NCBI GenBank assembly: GCA_020072815.1
Contig: JAIQGE010000015.1
Coordinates: forward strand, 1 to 64,000
DNA: 64,000 nt
Direction: 5' to 3'
DNA from: Terriglobia bacterium
Lineage (GTDB): Bacteria; Acidobacteriota; Terriglobia; Terriglobales; Acidobacteriaceae
Notes under the pieces: generated by a model
The model's database searches: none
What the model was told of the DNA's origin: nothing
What the model saw: only the letters and a program-made list of their open reading frames with translations
Shown here: positions 1 through 8,907 of the stretch, one piece after another
Layout: every line of letters begins with the position of its first letter
How positions within the stretch are numbered: position 1 is the stretch's first letter
Translations under genes and position numbers: made by a program

Positions 1-455
1 GGAAGTAGTAGAACAGTGACTCGGTCCGGGATTGTTCACCCATCATCTGGTGTGCTCCTCCTGAACATCTCATTAGCACACTTGATGATCATCACCAACA
101 ACAAAACCCGGATGTGCAGCCGAGTTTTTCAACAGTCTCATCTGGTTTAGAAACGGCCCTGGCGACTCCCAATGGGCTTGGAATTTCAGCTACTTAGCGC
201 CACAGTTTTGATGAGGTTTTTGGAACGGCAACTTCCGTGTTCCGTCATCCGACCGCGATCGGGGCGCTTGATCCAGCGGACCAGCACTTCCGAGAACCGG
301 ACTTCTGGACCCGGATAAGTTACGGTTTGCCCGTGATCCGGGCCCAACGAATGGGGCGCGCGCTCACACCGCCTTGTGATGGTCGGCCTTTCAACGTCTT
401 CACAATGAAGAACATCGGGTGAGCTGCAGTTGCCATAAACGATGGTCTTCATGGT
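1..455. other. Non-coding left edge, no supported gene
   Basis: No open frame here has a ribosome binding site together with recognisable protein sequence. The only structure I see is a 65-bp block at 244-308 that recurs in diverged form at 13986-14052. The stretch lies downstream of the minus-strand DUF4386 gene. Confidence 0.5.
244..308 (+). repeat. Dispersed intergenic repeat, copy 1
   Basis: Aligned by eye to 13986-14052 in the same orientation, about 50 of 67 columns agree. The shared blocks include GACCGC, ATCGGGGC, CACTTCC and GAACCGGACTTC. Neither copy lies in a convincing reading frame, so shared protein coding is unlikely to explain the match. It could be a degraded insertion-sequence end or an intergenic repeat family. 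Confidence 0.4.
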
Positions 456-1139
456 TCAGGCAGCATCCTCGCGAGCGCCCTTGATCAGCGTCCAGAACAC
501 GAATCCGCCCTCCCCAAGGGCTTGCGGCAGCGTTGATATCTGGGCGACGATGCTTCCGTAACCCGGGAGGAAGAAATACGTCAAGGCGTCAATCACGTAC
601 GAACACCCGGCGATGAACACCAGGACGCCGAGCAGACGGGGAAGGAAGCCGGACTTGTAGACGAGAATCCCCAGTGGCAGGAGCCACAGACCCCAATACA
701 TTACGGCCGCGTGTATTCCCTGGTTTCGCAAACCAAGGAATCCCAGTGTGAGGGCATCGAGCTGCCGTTTGTCGAAAGCGGACAGGTAGCTGGCCCCGCT
801 CGTCAATACGAGTGGGCCAGCCAGCACCACCATGTTGACGAACCCGATCGCAACCATGCCGAACACGAACCCCACCAACAATCGGGCCTGTTTGCGGTCC
901 ACGTCCTTGAACAGGTCATACAGGACCATTGCCATCCAGATGGCAAAGACTCCGCACATCAACTCGGCGAAGACCCCGAGCCGGTACAACGCCGGGGACG
1001 CCTCAATCCGGCTCGCCGTCGCCGCCGCGTCCCCCCGGACGAAGAAGACGTAAGGGATGTACACGAGCGTGAATGCACCGGGCAGGCTCATCGCCGCGTA
1101 GAGCACGCCGCCGAGTCTGGCTGTCTGTTTGCGTGACAT
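456..1139 (-). CDS. DUF4386-family integral membrane protein
   Basis: A 227-residue hydrophobic protein with about six predicted membrane segments. It begins MSRKQTARLGGVLYAAM and carries the short N-terminal stretch followed by paired helices seen in DUF4386 proteins. The family has no established biochemical role. An ATG at 1139 is preferred over the GTG one codon upstream because GGGAG lies about nine bases before it. The C-terminus (FWTLIKGAREDAA) matches the usual family end, so the gene looks intact. It stands alone, with no same-strand neighbour within several hundred bases. The family call rests on overall pattern rather than a single diagnostic motif. Confidence 0.65.
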   Translation of the reverse strand: MSRKQTARLGGVLYAAMSLPGAFTLVYIPYVFFVRGDAAATASRIEASPALYRLGVFAELMCGVFAIWMAMVLYDLFKDVDRKQARLLVGFVFGMVAIGFVNMVVLAGPLVLTSGASYLSAFDKRQLDALTLGFLGLRNQGIHAAVMYWGLWLLPLGILVYKSGFLPRLLGVLVFIAGCSYVIDALTYFFLPGYGSIVAQISTLPQALGEGGFVFWTLIKGAREDAA

Positions 1140-1726
1140 CACTGTTGTCTCCCGTCTTCCGTTAGTCGTCTTTCAAAACCGTAGTTGCGATAGGCGATGG
1201 TCTTAGTGAGCGATTGAATCAGCCTGCATGCCGCGCTGCGCCTGAGCAACCGCAGAACAGACCGTGAGGAGGTTATTCCACCCTAGGAATAGGGTGCGCT
1301 TCGTCCTGGAGACAGATACGAGAACCGGAGCCCGACAGTTCTACTTTTCTTTGTAGGTGAAAGTTCGGACAACGGCTCTTCGTGACCAGTCGGCACACAG
1401 GCTATCTTATCTCAATGGGAGTTCAGGCCCACCTGCTCTGCGGACGGCCAAGTCCTGGTTAGTCGGCTACACGGAAGCTATCCACAAACGGGCTTGGGAG
1501 ACATCATAGGCGATCTCCCACAAGCCGACTTCGGGCCCGGAATAGTTTCCCGATGGCCCGTCAATGTTCCAGGATCGTGGATTGTGCCTGCAGAATCGTT
1601 GGTAAACACATGCCGACTTCTCGGTACAAACTCGGCCAATTGCCTCGACGCCCGGTTGTGGACCTTGCGCGCGGGAGGCTTGAAAAGGCAGCAGAACGAT
1701 TCAGCCGGGAGTATGATTTCGGAGAA
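1140..1726. other. Intergenic stretch between divergent genes
   Basis: It separates the minus-strand DUF4386 gene from the plus-strand phospholipase-D-like lipoprotein and should hold both promoters. I could not single out a convincing -35/-10 pair. The frames crossing it lack a ribosome binding site and recognisable protein sequence. Confidence 0.4.
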
Positions 1727-3235
1727 ATGCGCGTATTGGTCAAACTCATCTTCACTAGTTCCTTGGCTCTTTCGCTGGGCGCTTGCGCCCATCGGGATTC
1801 ACCTTTTTGCGGACAAAAAGCTGACAACTCAAAGGCAGTTCGAAGCAAGTCGACGCTGATTACAAAAATTGAAGGAGATGCCGTTCACGTCACCGATTAC
1901 CTGGGCGCGGAACGATGGATGCAAAAGGAGATTCCCTACGAGTCCTGGAGGCATGTTGCGGATCGGTTGTCCCGAGACGTTATCTCTAACACTTCTTTTC
2001 CTCCCCGGAACCACGGTCAGCCCAGTCTTTTGAAGGAAGACGGCTACAGAAAAGAGATGACCGGCGTTCTGCAAAAGCCGTTCCGGTTTCAATTTGTTTC
2101 TGGAAACCAGGTTGACGTGCTGGTCAACGGACCGGCTTCTTTCGCTAACAGAAAAGAGCTGATTGAGCAGGCCCGCGAGTCAATCTACATGTTTGCGTGG
2201 GCCTTCTATGATGATGGGACAGGTTGGGAATTCGCCGACTGGCTTATTAATGCCAAACTGAAACGTCTCTGCGAAGGCGGAGATTTGGATATCAAGATTG
2301 TGGTCGACGGCAATGTGGCCAAGGAAATCGGTTATCGGGACGTCCTCAACTATCTGGAAAAGTATCCCTCATTTTCCAAGAGCCCGATTCAAATTGTGCG
2401 CCTCAAAGACAAGCGGGACCCTTACATGGGAATGCATCGCAAAGTGATGATCGTGGATCGTCAATACATGGTCATGGGTGGAATGAACGTGGGAAACATA
2501 TACAGCCACTTGTACCCGGACAAAGGTGGCCGCTGGAGAGATACGGACATTTACGTCAGAGGGCCTGCGATCAATCAGGCGCAAATGACGTTTGTCGATG
2601 AATGGAACGAGCAAAGGGGCCGGAAGGAATTAACTTTTCTTCCCTATGATTTCGGAGCCCCTTCGGGCGAAGGTCTTTCCATGATTGTCGATCATCAGCC
2701 CTTGCGGGATGACAACATTCATATAGCGACGGTGAAAGCTTTCTACGGCGCCTCGCAATCGATCGATATTGAGAATGCCTATTTTATTTTGGACGCAGTC
2801 ATGGAAAGGGCGCTTGTAGACGCCCTCAAGCGGGGGGTTCGCGTAAGGATCCTTTCGAACTCCAAGGACAGCATCGATGAGCCGGTAATGACGGTCCCGA
2901 TTTTGCAAAGTCTGGCACGGCTCAAGAAGCAGGGAGCGGAAGTCTTCACGAAAAAGGTCTATGACGGCTCAACGACTTTGCACAGCAAGTTCCTGTTGGT
3001 CGATGGAGTCTTCTGCTGGATTGGAAGTTACAATTTTCATCCCCGGTCTTACCGCTACGAGCGGGAGATCGTTTTTGCCTCATTCGATGAAAACCTGGCC
3101 GCGCAATTCGGCAAAATCTTCGCGGAAGATATCGCGCCCGAGCGAGCCACTAAGCCGTCTCTTGAAGAACTGCGCAACGTCAAGAGCAGCCTGCTCAACA
3201 AAGAGGTTAGCTCGCATTTCTTCGATCAGCTGTGA
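1727..3235 (+). CDS. Phospholipase D-like / cardiolipin synthase-like lipoprotein
   Basis: A 502-residue protein of the phospholipase D superfamily, which catalyses phosphodiester transfer or hydrolysis through two HxKx4D motifs. Both motifs are present: HRKVMIVD at about residue 237, followed by GGMN, and HSKFLLVD at about residue 419, followed by GSYN. That layout is typical of bacterial cardiolipin-synthase-like enzymes. The open frame extends further upstream, but the ATG at 1727 gives a lipoprotein signal (LALSLGAC, lipid Cys at residue 20) and has GGAG just before it, so I start there. The lipobox implies a membrane-anchored extracytoplasmic enzyme. The actual substrate (phospholipid or nucleic acid) cannot be read from sequence. 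It is monocistronic. Confidence 0.8.
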   Translation: MRVLVKLIFTSSLALSLGACAHRDSPFCGQKADNSKAVRSKSTLITKIEGDAVHVTDYLGAERWMQKEIPYESWRHVADRLSRDVISNTSFPPRNHGQPSLLKEDGYRKEMTGVLQKPFRFQFVSGNQVDVLVNGPASFANRKELIEQARESIYMFAWAFYDDGTGWEFADWLINAKLKRLCEGGDLDIKIVVDGNVAKEIGYRDVLNYLEKYPSFSKSPIQIVRLKDKRDPYMGMHRKVMIVDRQYMVMGGMNVGNIYSHLYPDKGGRWRDTDIYVRGPAINQAQMTFVDEWNEQRGRKELTFLPYDFGAPSGEGLSMIVDHQPLRDDNIHIATVKAFYGASQSIDIENAYFILDAVMERALVDALKRGVRVRILSNSKDSIDEPVMTVPILQSLARLKKQGAEVFTKKVYDGSTTLHSKFLLVDGVFCWIGSYNFHPRSYRYEREIVFASFDENLAAQFGKIFAEDIAPERATKPSLEELRNVKSSLLNKEVSSHFFDQL

Positions 3236-3316
3236 TGCGTTATTCCTGCCGTCCCATCCTTGTGCCTTTGACATGTAGGCTCATTTCCCAAACGAGAACC
3301 TCTCTAAGAGGGGGTG

Positions 3317-3436
3317 CTAGTTACTCGTCCCCCCCAGCTTCTTCTCCAACAGGAAATACATTGCGGGGATCAGGGCGAAGATGAAGAACGAGGCGTAGAT
3401 CGAAACGTAGGCCAGCGGAACGGAAAGCAGGTAGAC
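3317..3436 (-). pseudogene. TMEM175 (DUF1211) family C-terminal remnant
   Basis: The last 39 codons of a minus-strand frame read as a hydrophobic tail with LLSVPLAYVSIYASFF followed by ALIPAMYFLLEKKL. This resembles the end of bacterial TMEM175-type potassium channels. The sequence upstream in the frame does not continue as channel sequence and no start is present. I read it as the surviving 3' end of a deleted gene. The match is from memory of the family pattern and covers only one and a half helices. Confidence 0.4.
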
Positions 3437-3865
3437 GTGCCGGAGAGAGCGTTCTTGTGCTGGATGTGCTGATGATATTCGGTCATGGCGGAAGCGGATG
3501 AGGGAGGCGGTCGAGGCGGCTTCTGTGCGAGCAGTCGGTCTGCGAACCATCGCGACGACCCAAAGTGGCCTGCGTCAATTGTTCTGCGCAGAGCTCCGTT
3601 CCCGTTTCAGGACTCTGTACATCACCAACAACGGGGGGAACCGTCTCGAACAATAAATACCAGGGGCCGTCGTTCGACCTCCGTATGCAATTGACACTCT
3701 CTAGTTTGATGCGAGTTGTGTGTTGTGGTCTCCTGGGAATTGAATTTTTAAGTTCATTGTCATTCGATTCGTTTCTGTGGTGTGATCTTACTCTCAGGCG
3801 GCGGTGGCGAGTATTGAAGTGTTGGAGTGTTGGAGGGACAGTTGTCCTAACCTTGGAGGCTTTTG

Positions 3866-3935
3866 ATGCGACTGATCGCCTGGAATTGCTGTATGGGTTT
3901 TACACGGAAAGCCCCGCGACTCTTTGGGCTCCAAC
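3866..3935 (+). pseudogene. Endonuclease/exonuclease/phosphatase family N-terminal fragment
   Basis: An ATG at 3866, preceded by a GGAGG-like site, opens MRLIAWNCCMGFTRKAPRLF. This strongly resembles the first strand (WNC plus a basic helix) of endonuclease/exonuclease/phosphatase proteins. After about 23 residues the family sequence stops, and the rest of the open frame is unrelated. It looks like a truncated gene start. The fragment is short, so this is tentative. Confidence 0.3.
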
Positions 3936-4238
3936 GGGCCCTTGAGGGATATTTGGTTGCCGTTGCTGTCTGTGATCAGAGAGGCAAAAGCCAGCTGGGA
4001 ACAGTACTGGTCGCCCCCATGCGTATCGTCGAACATTGCGGGGGTTGCCGGGAGCTGAAAGGCCGGACGATGGTTGCAGGAGCAAGTAAGTCTCCGCAGT
4101 TGTTGAGGTTAGAGGGGTGGGCGAAACACCACCCTGGGCGCAAGAGATGTTGATCTGACTCGTTTGCCTCTCTTAGAAATGGATTTTTGCTGTTTCCTGT
4201 CGATCAGGATAGTCGGTACTCATATTCCGGGTCCTCGC

Positions 4239-4805
4239 TTATTGCAGAGTGAAGTCAACGGCGCTATCGCTGCTAACGGTGATTTTCTTGGATTGGACTT
4301 TTTTACCCTCGTGCCAAGCGGTAATTGTGTATGGACCGTCGGGTACGTTAGAGAGAGTGAAGTCACCGGCTGCGTCGGTCTCGGCGAAGTAGGGAGTGGG
4401 AGACACGATGACGAAAGCCGACATTTCAGGGTGCGCGCTGCAAAGCAAGGGGACGATACCGGGGTCGGTAAACTTGAAAGACCGTTTCTGCCCCTCCGGC
4501 CAAGTGCCCAGGTTGTGGGTCTTCTTCTTGTCCCCGGAAATGGACGGCCAGAATACGTTGTGTTGTACTTTGTCGCTGTTCAGGAACTCGACCGTCGTCC
4601 CCACTTGGACCACCAGCACGTGCGGCTGGAAGAGCAATCCGCGTTGGTCCATGGTCACGATCTTTTCTGCGGGCTGTGGTGCAGTGCTTTCCAAATAGAC
4701 TACTGACTTGCCCGGAGACACTTTGCCTTTGATTGAGCCGGCCATGCACAATTGAGACGCGACAAGGGCCAAAGCAATGACCTGGAGTGAATATTTGAGT
4801 TTCAT
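4239..4805 (-). CDS. Exported blue-copper (plastocyanin-like) protein with C-terminal Ig-like domain
   Basis: A 188-residue exported protein. After a signal peptide (about 1-22) it has a cupredoxin fold with a type-1 copper ligand set: His82 in KVQHN, then Cys122, His125 and Met128 in LLCSAHPEM. Residues from about 140 form a carboxypeptidase-regulatory-like beta domain (FTLSNVPDGPYTITAWHEGKK). Such proteins usually shuttle single electrons in the periplasm. The ATG at 4805 has GAGAGGA just upstream and begins at the signal peptide, so it is preferred over an earlier frame extension. It lies 44 bp downstream of the dihaem cytochrome gene and is the last gene of the respiratory cluster, so it is a plausible soluble acceptor of the module. 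Confidence 0.75.
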   Translation of the reverse strand: MKLKYSLQVIALALVASQLCMAGSIKGKVSPGKSVVYLESTAPQPAEKIVTMDQRGLLFQPHVLVVQVGTTVEFLNSDKVQHNVFWPSISGDKKKTHNLGTWPEGQKRSFKFTDPGIVPLLCSAHPEMSAFVIVSPTPYFAETDAAGDFTLSNVPDGPYTITAWHEGKKVQSKKITVSSDSAVDFTLQ

Positions 4806-4849
4806 TTTTCCTCTCTTCAAGACTACTGGCTGCAAATCCTCAACGGCCT

Positions 4850-5875
4850 CTATCGCCGAGCCGCATATTCGGCAAAGTAGATTGCCGCGATCTCTTCCTC
4901 AGTGAAATACGGGTAGGCGGGCATCACATCCCCCCCTGTTTTTTTCATCACGTCGCAGGAGCCATATTGGACCTGGTGAACAACGCCGCTGAGAGAGTGC
5001 CCTCTCGGGATGCTGGCGAGTGACGGAATGGTCCCCTGCTGCATGCTCGCGTGTCCAGCGCCTGGACCGGTGGCGTCGTGACATATGTGACAGGTCCCCC
5101 TCTCGATGTGCTCGCCCACCCGGGCGGCGGATTCGGGAACAAGAAGACCATCACGTTTTGTCGGTGGGACCCCAGCCAGCTTCTCCAGATGACCCAGCAA
5201 AGCGTCCACTTCATCTGCGCGCAGGTACTCAAAGGACGGCATGCTCTTTCCACCGTGTTGAAGCCGGTCGCGCAGGGAGGTGTCTGCCATTTCGGTCACC
5301 TCGTTGATCATGTCGTCATCCACATCGATTCCTCTCGCCGTCAGGCGAGTTCGCGTCAATACCGCGGACGTTCCCTGGACGGGGCCCAGCACCGAGTTGA
5401 TTTCCGGCGTTGATCCTTTTCCATCGGGTCCGTGGCATCCCTGGCAATTCCAGCGGTAAAGATCAGCTCCCGTCACCACGAATTTTTCATTCAGGATTTC
5501 CGAAGATTGTTCCGGGCGGGCGCGGAACGTCGAGAGCAATCGCTGGACAATCGGTTTCAAGTTGTCCGGCCCTGCAGGAGTTCCCGTTGTAAGTCCCGGC
5601 TTCTGGTCGGTGGCGGGAACGGGCCCTCCTGCTCCCACCTGGCCCATCTGAGTTTGTGAGACTGTGAGCCCAAGATGTTTCAGCCAGCTTGGCCCCTGCA
5701 CGGAAGTAGTGGGGAGCTCACGGGGTTTTGCGTCCGCAATCAGCATCTTTCCCGGTTGCTGCGCGCTCCCCTGCCCCCCGTTGGCTTGCATGTTTTGCCC
5801 TGAAGCGGAAAGCCGGAACCCGGCCACTGCCAGGGTCGCGGCGAGTACCAAAACAACATAGATCATCCGGTTCAT
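4850..5875 (-). CDS. Dihaem cytochrome c, exported
   Basis: A 341-residue protein with an N-terminal signal or anchor (IYVVLVLAATLAVAG) and two haem c sites, CQGCH at 144-148 and CHICH at 262-266. Each is followed by a likely Met ligand region (for example SMPSFEYL after the first and VMPAYPYF after the second). The ATG at 5875 is chosen because upstream codons read back into the preceding gene. It is 11 bp from the end of the NrfD-like gene, indicating co-translation. In comparable NrfD modules the cytochrome takes electrons from the iron-sulfur subunit and hands them to a soluble carrier or reductase. Residues 23-115 are Gly/Pro/Gln-rich, have no recognised domain and may be a flexible tether. 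Confidence 0.8.
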   Translation of the reverse strand: MNRMIYVVLVLAATLAVAGFRLSASGQNMQANGGQGSAQQPGKMLIADAKPRELPTTSVQGPSWLKHLGLTVSQTQMGQVGAGGPVPATDQKPGLTTGTPAGPDNLKPIVQRLLSTFRARPEQSSEILNEKFVVTGADLYRWNCQGCHGPDGKGSTPEINSVLGPVQGTSAVLTRTRLTARGIDVDDDMINEVTEMADTSLRDRLQHGGKSMPSFEYLRADEVDALLGHLEKLAGVPPTKRDGLLVPESAARVGEHIERGTCHICHDATGPGAGHASMQQGTIPSLASIPRGHSLSGVVHQVQYGSCDVMKKTGGDVMPAYPYFTEEEIAAIYFAEYAARR

Positions 5876-5886
5876 GAAGTGTGGCC

Positions 5887-8052
5887 TCACTTGCTTTGGA
5901 AATTGGACTGCAAAGCGTGGTGAACATTGAGCGCCTGGGGTGTGCTTAATGTTACGGTTGATGACGCAGTCAATGCTGCGGTTGATGATGCGGCTAACGG
6001 CGTCTGGATCGATGCTGGTTCTGTGTCCTGGGAAACGCTGCGCATTTTCCATAGGATCAAGTATCCAAAAGTGTAGATAAATGCCGCCCACATGGTGCCG
6101 TAGAACGCCAGAAAAGGAACCGTGATAGACGGGGTAGCGAAAGGAGTGATCAACACACCGGTTTGAGGCAGCGAAGGCAACGGTCGTGCGCCGAAATCAA
6201 CAGTGATGTTGAAGTCTGCAGGAGCGTATTCTTCATCGCCGCGGAAAGCCACTTGCACGGGATAGGAACCGTAGCGGCGGTCTTTGATGATCAGTTGCGC
6301 CTTGCCATCGGCCAGTGTGGGGCGGCTACCGAACGAAAGGTTGCCGAGACCGGTCTTTACTGAAAACTCCACGGGCTTGAAGCTGATGGGCGCCCCGCTC
6401 GCGTCACGCAAGGTGGCAATGACGGCCACGGGAGGCAGTGGTTTCGGCTCGTTTTGAGGTGAGCGGGTGAGCAGTCCATGCAGAGTGAAGAGGCCAGCGT
6501 ACGTCGAAACACGTTCTTTCCCCACAGGAGCACTCTCGTCGGACGCGGACACGCGGGTCGCTTCCGCCAACGGAACCGTCTTCCACTCCGCAGTGATTGC
6601 GGCTACTTTGGTTGGCTTGGGCCGGACTGGGCCGGCAGCGTTCGCGCTTGTACCCCAAAGCAGCAGGGCCGCCAACATCAAGGCTGGAAACACGATTCCC
6701 GGTTTCCACCACCGCGCGGGCACAACCACGGCGGGCTCGGGCTGTGCGATCTCCGGTTCCTGCTCGCGCGTCTCCCACATTGATACGATCGGGAACACCT
6801 TGGCCATCAACGTGTAAATCAACGCGAAGCCGGCAACCGCGGCCGCAGTGATTGACCACTCCACCCAACTGGGATGGTAGTGTGTCCACTCCCAGGGCAG
6901 CCTTTGTCCCGAAGGCAGATAGGGGCTGCGCAGCGTTGGAACAACGATGATGTAGCGCTTCACCCAAGCGCCCACGATCACCAGTGCCGATGAGAACACC
7001 ACGCCGGGTATGGTATAGCGCTGATAGCGCTTGAAGCCCAGCACGGCGATCATGACGGCCGCCGGAATAAATACGCACATGCTCTGCGCGACCCAGAACA
7101 ATACGGCATAGTCACCAGTAAATAGGCGGTCCATCAGCATGCGCTCCATTCCTTCCAGCTTGTAGCCGGCGGTCAGGTACTCGTTGATGTTGAAGTACAG
7201 ATAGATGAGCGAGAACGCGAGCAGCAGCAGGCCCAGTTTGCGGAAGTGCAGATCCTCAACGTATTGTTGCAGGCGGAAAACGCGCCGCAGCACCCACATG
7301 GAGAAGATCACGCCGGCTGTCCCGGAATAGATGGCGCCCACGACGAAATAAGGCCCAAAGATGCTACTGTTCCATCCTGGACGCAGGGTCATGGCGAAGA
7401 TCCACGAGACCACCGTGTGCACCGAGACCGCCAGGGGGATAATGAAGACGGCCATGGAGGAGATGGACTTCTCCAGCAGCGCCTTCTGTCCCACTGTCCC
7501 GGTCCAACCCAGCGAAAGCGCGCGATACAGGCGGCGCCGCCAGGAAGAGATCTGCGGGAGTTTGGCCAGAATCGCCAGGTCGGGGATCATGGGGATGTAG
7601 AAATAGAGGATGCAGCCGGTCAGGTAGGTGCTCACACCGAGCACATCCCAGATGATGGGCGACTGTATGCGGCCGTAGCGGAACACGTTGAGCAGCCGGT
7701 CGGGCCGGCCCATGTCAATCATGACCATAGGCGCGCCAATGCACAGCGCAAACACTGTGATGGCCTCGGCCATGCGGGTGATCGGTTTCCGCCATTCGGT
7801 GTCCGTGACTCGCAGTATGGCCGAAATCAGCGTGCCCGCGTGGCTGATGCCGATGAAGAAAACGAAATTGGTAATGTACAGCCCCCAGGAGATCTGGTCG
7901 CGCATGCCGGTGACGATCAGCCCGTTCCGCAGCTGTTGGATGTAGGCGTACAGCCCCCACAGCAGGACCGCGACTAGGAAACCGACCCAGAGATAGAATC
8001 GCCAGGTGTTTTCCAGCATCGAACGCAGCAAATTCTGTTCACGAGCTTCCAT
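5887..8052 (-). CDS. NrfD/PsrC (ActC-like) quinone-reacting membrane subunit with extra C-terminal domain
   Basis: A 721-residue membrane protein. Residues of about 15-430 carry the NrfD/PsrC fold, with HAGTLISAILRV, WRKPITRMAEAIT, SPIIWDVLGVSTYLT and SVHTVVSWIFAM, the last followed by GWNSSIFGPYF. These are closest in pattern to ActC of alternative complex III. Such subunits oxidise or reduce quinones and dock an iron-sulfur subunit. Unusually there is a further helix at about 445-470, a roughly 165-residue extracytoplasmic beta-rich domain, another helix near 655-675 and a Ser/Thr-rich tail. Typical NrfD or ActC proteins are about 300-480 residues, so this is a fusion or extension. The ATG at 8052 is favoured over a GTG at 8058 because GAGAGG sits five bases upstream. 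The gene follows the ferredoxin gene by 9 bp. Confidence 0.85.
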   Translation of the reverse strand: MEAREQNLLRSMLENTWRFYLWVGFLVAVLLWGLYAYIQQLRNGLIVTGMRDQISWGLYITNFVFFIGISHAGTLISAILRVTDTEWRKPITRMAEAITVFALCIGAPMVMIDMGRPDRLLNVFRYGRIQSPIIWDVLGVSTYLTGCILYFYIPMIPDLAILAKLPQISSWRRRLYRALSLGWTGTVGQKALLEKSISSMAVFIIPLAVSVHTVVSWIFAMTLRPGWNSSIFGPYFVVGAIYSGTAGVIFSMWVLRRVFRLQQYVEDLHFRKLGLLLLAFSLIYLYFNINEYLTAGYKLEGMERMLMDRLFTGDYAVLFWVAQSMCVFIPAAVMIAVLGFKRYQRYTIPGVVFSSALVIVGAWVKRYIIVVPTLRSPYLPSGQRLPWEWTHYHPSWVEWSITAAAVAGFALIYTLMAKVFPIVSMWETREQEPEIAQPEPAVVVPARWWKPGIVFPALMLAALLLWGTSANAAGPVRPKPTKVAAITAEWKTVPLAEATRVSASDESAPVGKERVSTYAGLFTLHGLLTRSPQNEPKPLPPVAVIATLRDASGAPISFKPVEFSVKTGLGNLSFGSRPTLADGKAQLIIKDRRYGSYPVQVAFRGDEEYAPADFNITVDFGARPLPSLPQTGVLITPFATPSITVPFLAFYGTMWAAFIYTFGYLILWKMRSVSQDTEPASIQTPLAASSTAALTASSTVTLSTPQALNVHHALQSNFQSK

Positions 8053-8061
8053 GCTCACCTC

Positions 8062-8907
8062 TCAGTGCCCCATGCCTGCCATGTCGGTTTGCTGCTTCTC
8101 CTCGGGAGACGGGTACTTACGGCTGGCGGGAGGCAGGTAATAAACGCGCGGCTCAGTCCCCAGTTCTTCCAACAATCGAAAACCAGCCCCACGCTGGGCG
8201 ATCTTGGAGAACTGGATGGTCTCCCCTTTGCCGTTGGTCACCGCATCGTCAAGTTGATCTCCGAAGTAGATGGCTCCCATTTTGCAGGTTGCGGCGCACG
8301 CGGGAAGCTTTCCCGCCTTCAGGTGCTCGGGACAGAAGATGCACTTTTCTATCGTGCCTTTGCGGTGCGGGTAGTTGTATTCCACGTCGTAGGAGCGGGC
8401 CAGTTCCTGCGACGTATGCGGCGGCTCTCCCCAGTTGAAGGAGCGCGCGGAATATGGACATTGGGCGATGCAGTTGCGGCAACCGATGCAGCGATCGTCA
8501 TCCTGGATGACTATGCCATCCGTGCGTTTGTAAGTAGCGCCTACCGGGCAGGCCCGTACACACGGCGGGTTATCGCACTGCATGCAAGGACGGGGCAAAA
8601 AATAAGGCCCAGCAGCCTCATTGTCGGTAATTTCAAATACCTTGATCCACTCCTGCATCGGCGGAACGAAGTGCATCGCAGTGCAGGCTTTGGTGCAGTC
8701 CCGGCATCCGTCGCACTTGGCCAGGTCAATAACCATGACCCATTTCTGGTTGCCGGGAGCAATGGACCGCGCCGGAAGCACTTCGCGGAACATCTTCGCG
8801 GCGCCCGCCTTCCATGCCGCTCCCACAGCTACCACGACCCCGGTTCCGCGCGCCAGGAACTGCACGAAACCGCGCCGTGACATCGCGTTGTCCGAAGGCT
8901 TGCTCAT
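8062..8907 (-). CDS. Tat-exported four [4Fe-4S] ferredoxin subunit (NrfC/DmsB-like)
   Basis: A 281-residue iron-sulfur protein with a twin-arginine signal (SRRGFVQF at about residues 10-17). Four cysteine clusters match the DmsB/NrfC/PsrB family: CDGCRDCTKAC, CMQCDNPPCVRAC, CIGCRNCIAQC and the CIFC...CAATC pair near 189-208. It would sit outside the membrane on the NrfD-like subunit and carry electrons between quinone and the haem or copper partners. The ATG at 8907 overlaps the stop of the upstream cupredoxin gene (ATGA), implying coupled translation. No molybdopterin oxidoreductase gene, the usual partner of this family, is present anywhere in the cluster. In alternative complex III the equivalent domain is fused to ActB. 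Confidence 0.88.
   Translation of the reverse strand: MSKPSDNAMSRRGFVQFLARGTGVVVAVGAAWKAGAAKMFREVLPARSIAPGNQKWVMVIDLAKCDGCRDCTKACTAMHFVPPMQEWIKVFEITDNEAAGPYFLPRPCMQCDNPPCVRACPVGATYKRTDGIVIQDDDRCIGCRNCIAQCPYSARSFNWGEPPHTSQELARSYDVEYNYPHRKGTIEKCIFCPEHLKAGKLPACAATCKMGAIYFGDQLDDAVTNGKGETIQFSKIAQRGAGFRLLEELGTEPRVYYLPPASRKYPSPEEKQQTDMAGMGH

Larger units (their letters stand above)
3236..4238. other. Long intergenic stretch with gene remnants
   Basis: About 1 kb without an intact gene. It holds two fragments that look like decayed genes, a TMEM175-like C-terminus at 3317-3436 and an endonuclease/exonuclease/phosphatase-like N-terminus at about 3866. The remainder gives no recognisable protein in any frame, which fits an eroding accessory region. 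Confidence 0.5.

Noticed and set aside
4164-4706. A 180-codon plus-strand frame over the blue-copper gene
   Set aside because: The minus strand holds an obvious cupredoxin with copper ligands, a signal peptide and a Shine-Dalgarno; the plus frame has none.
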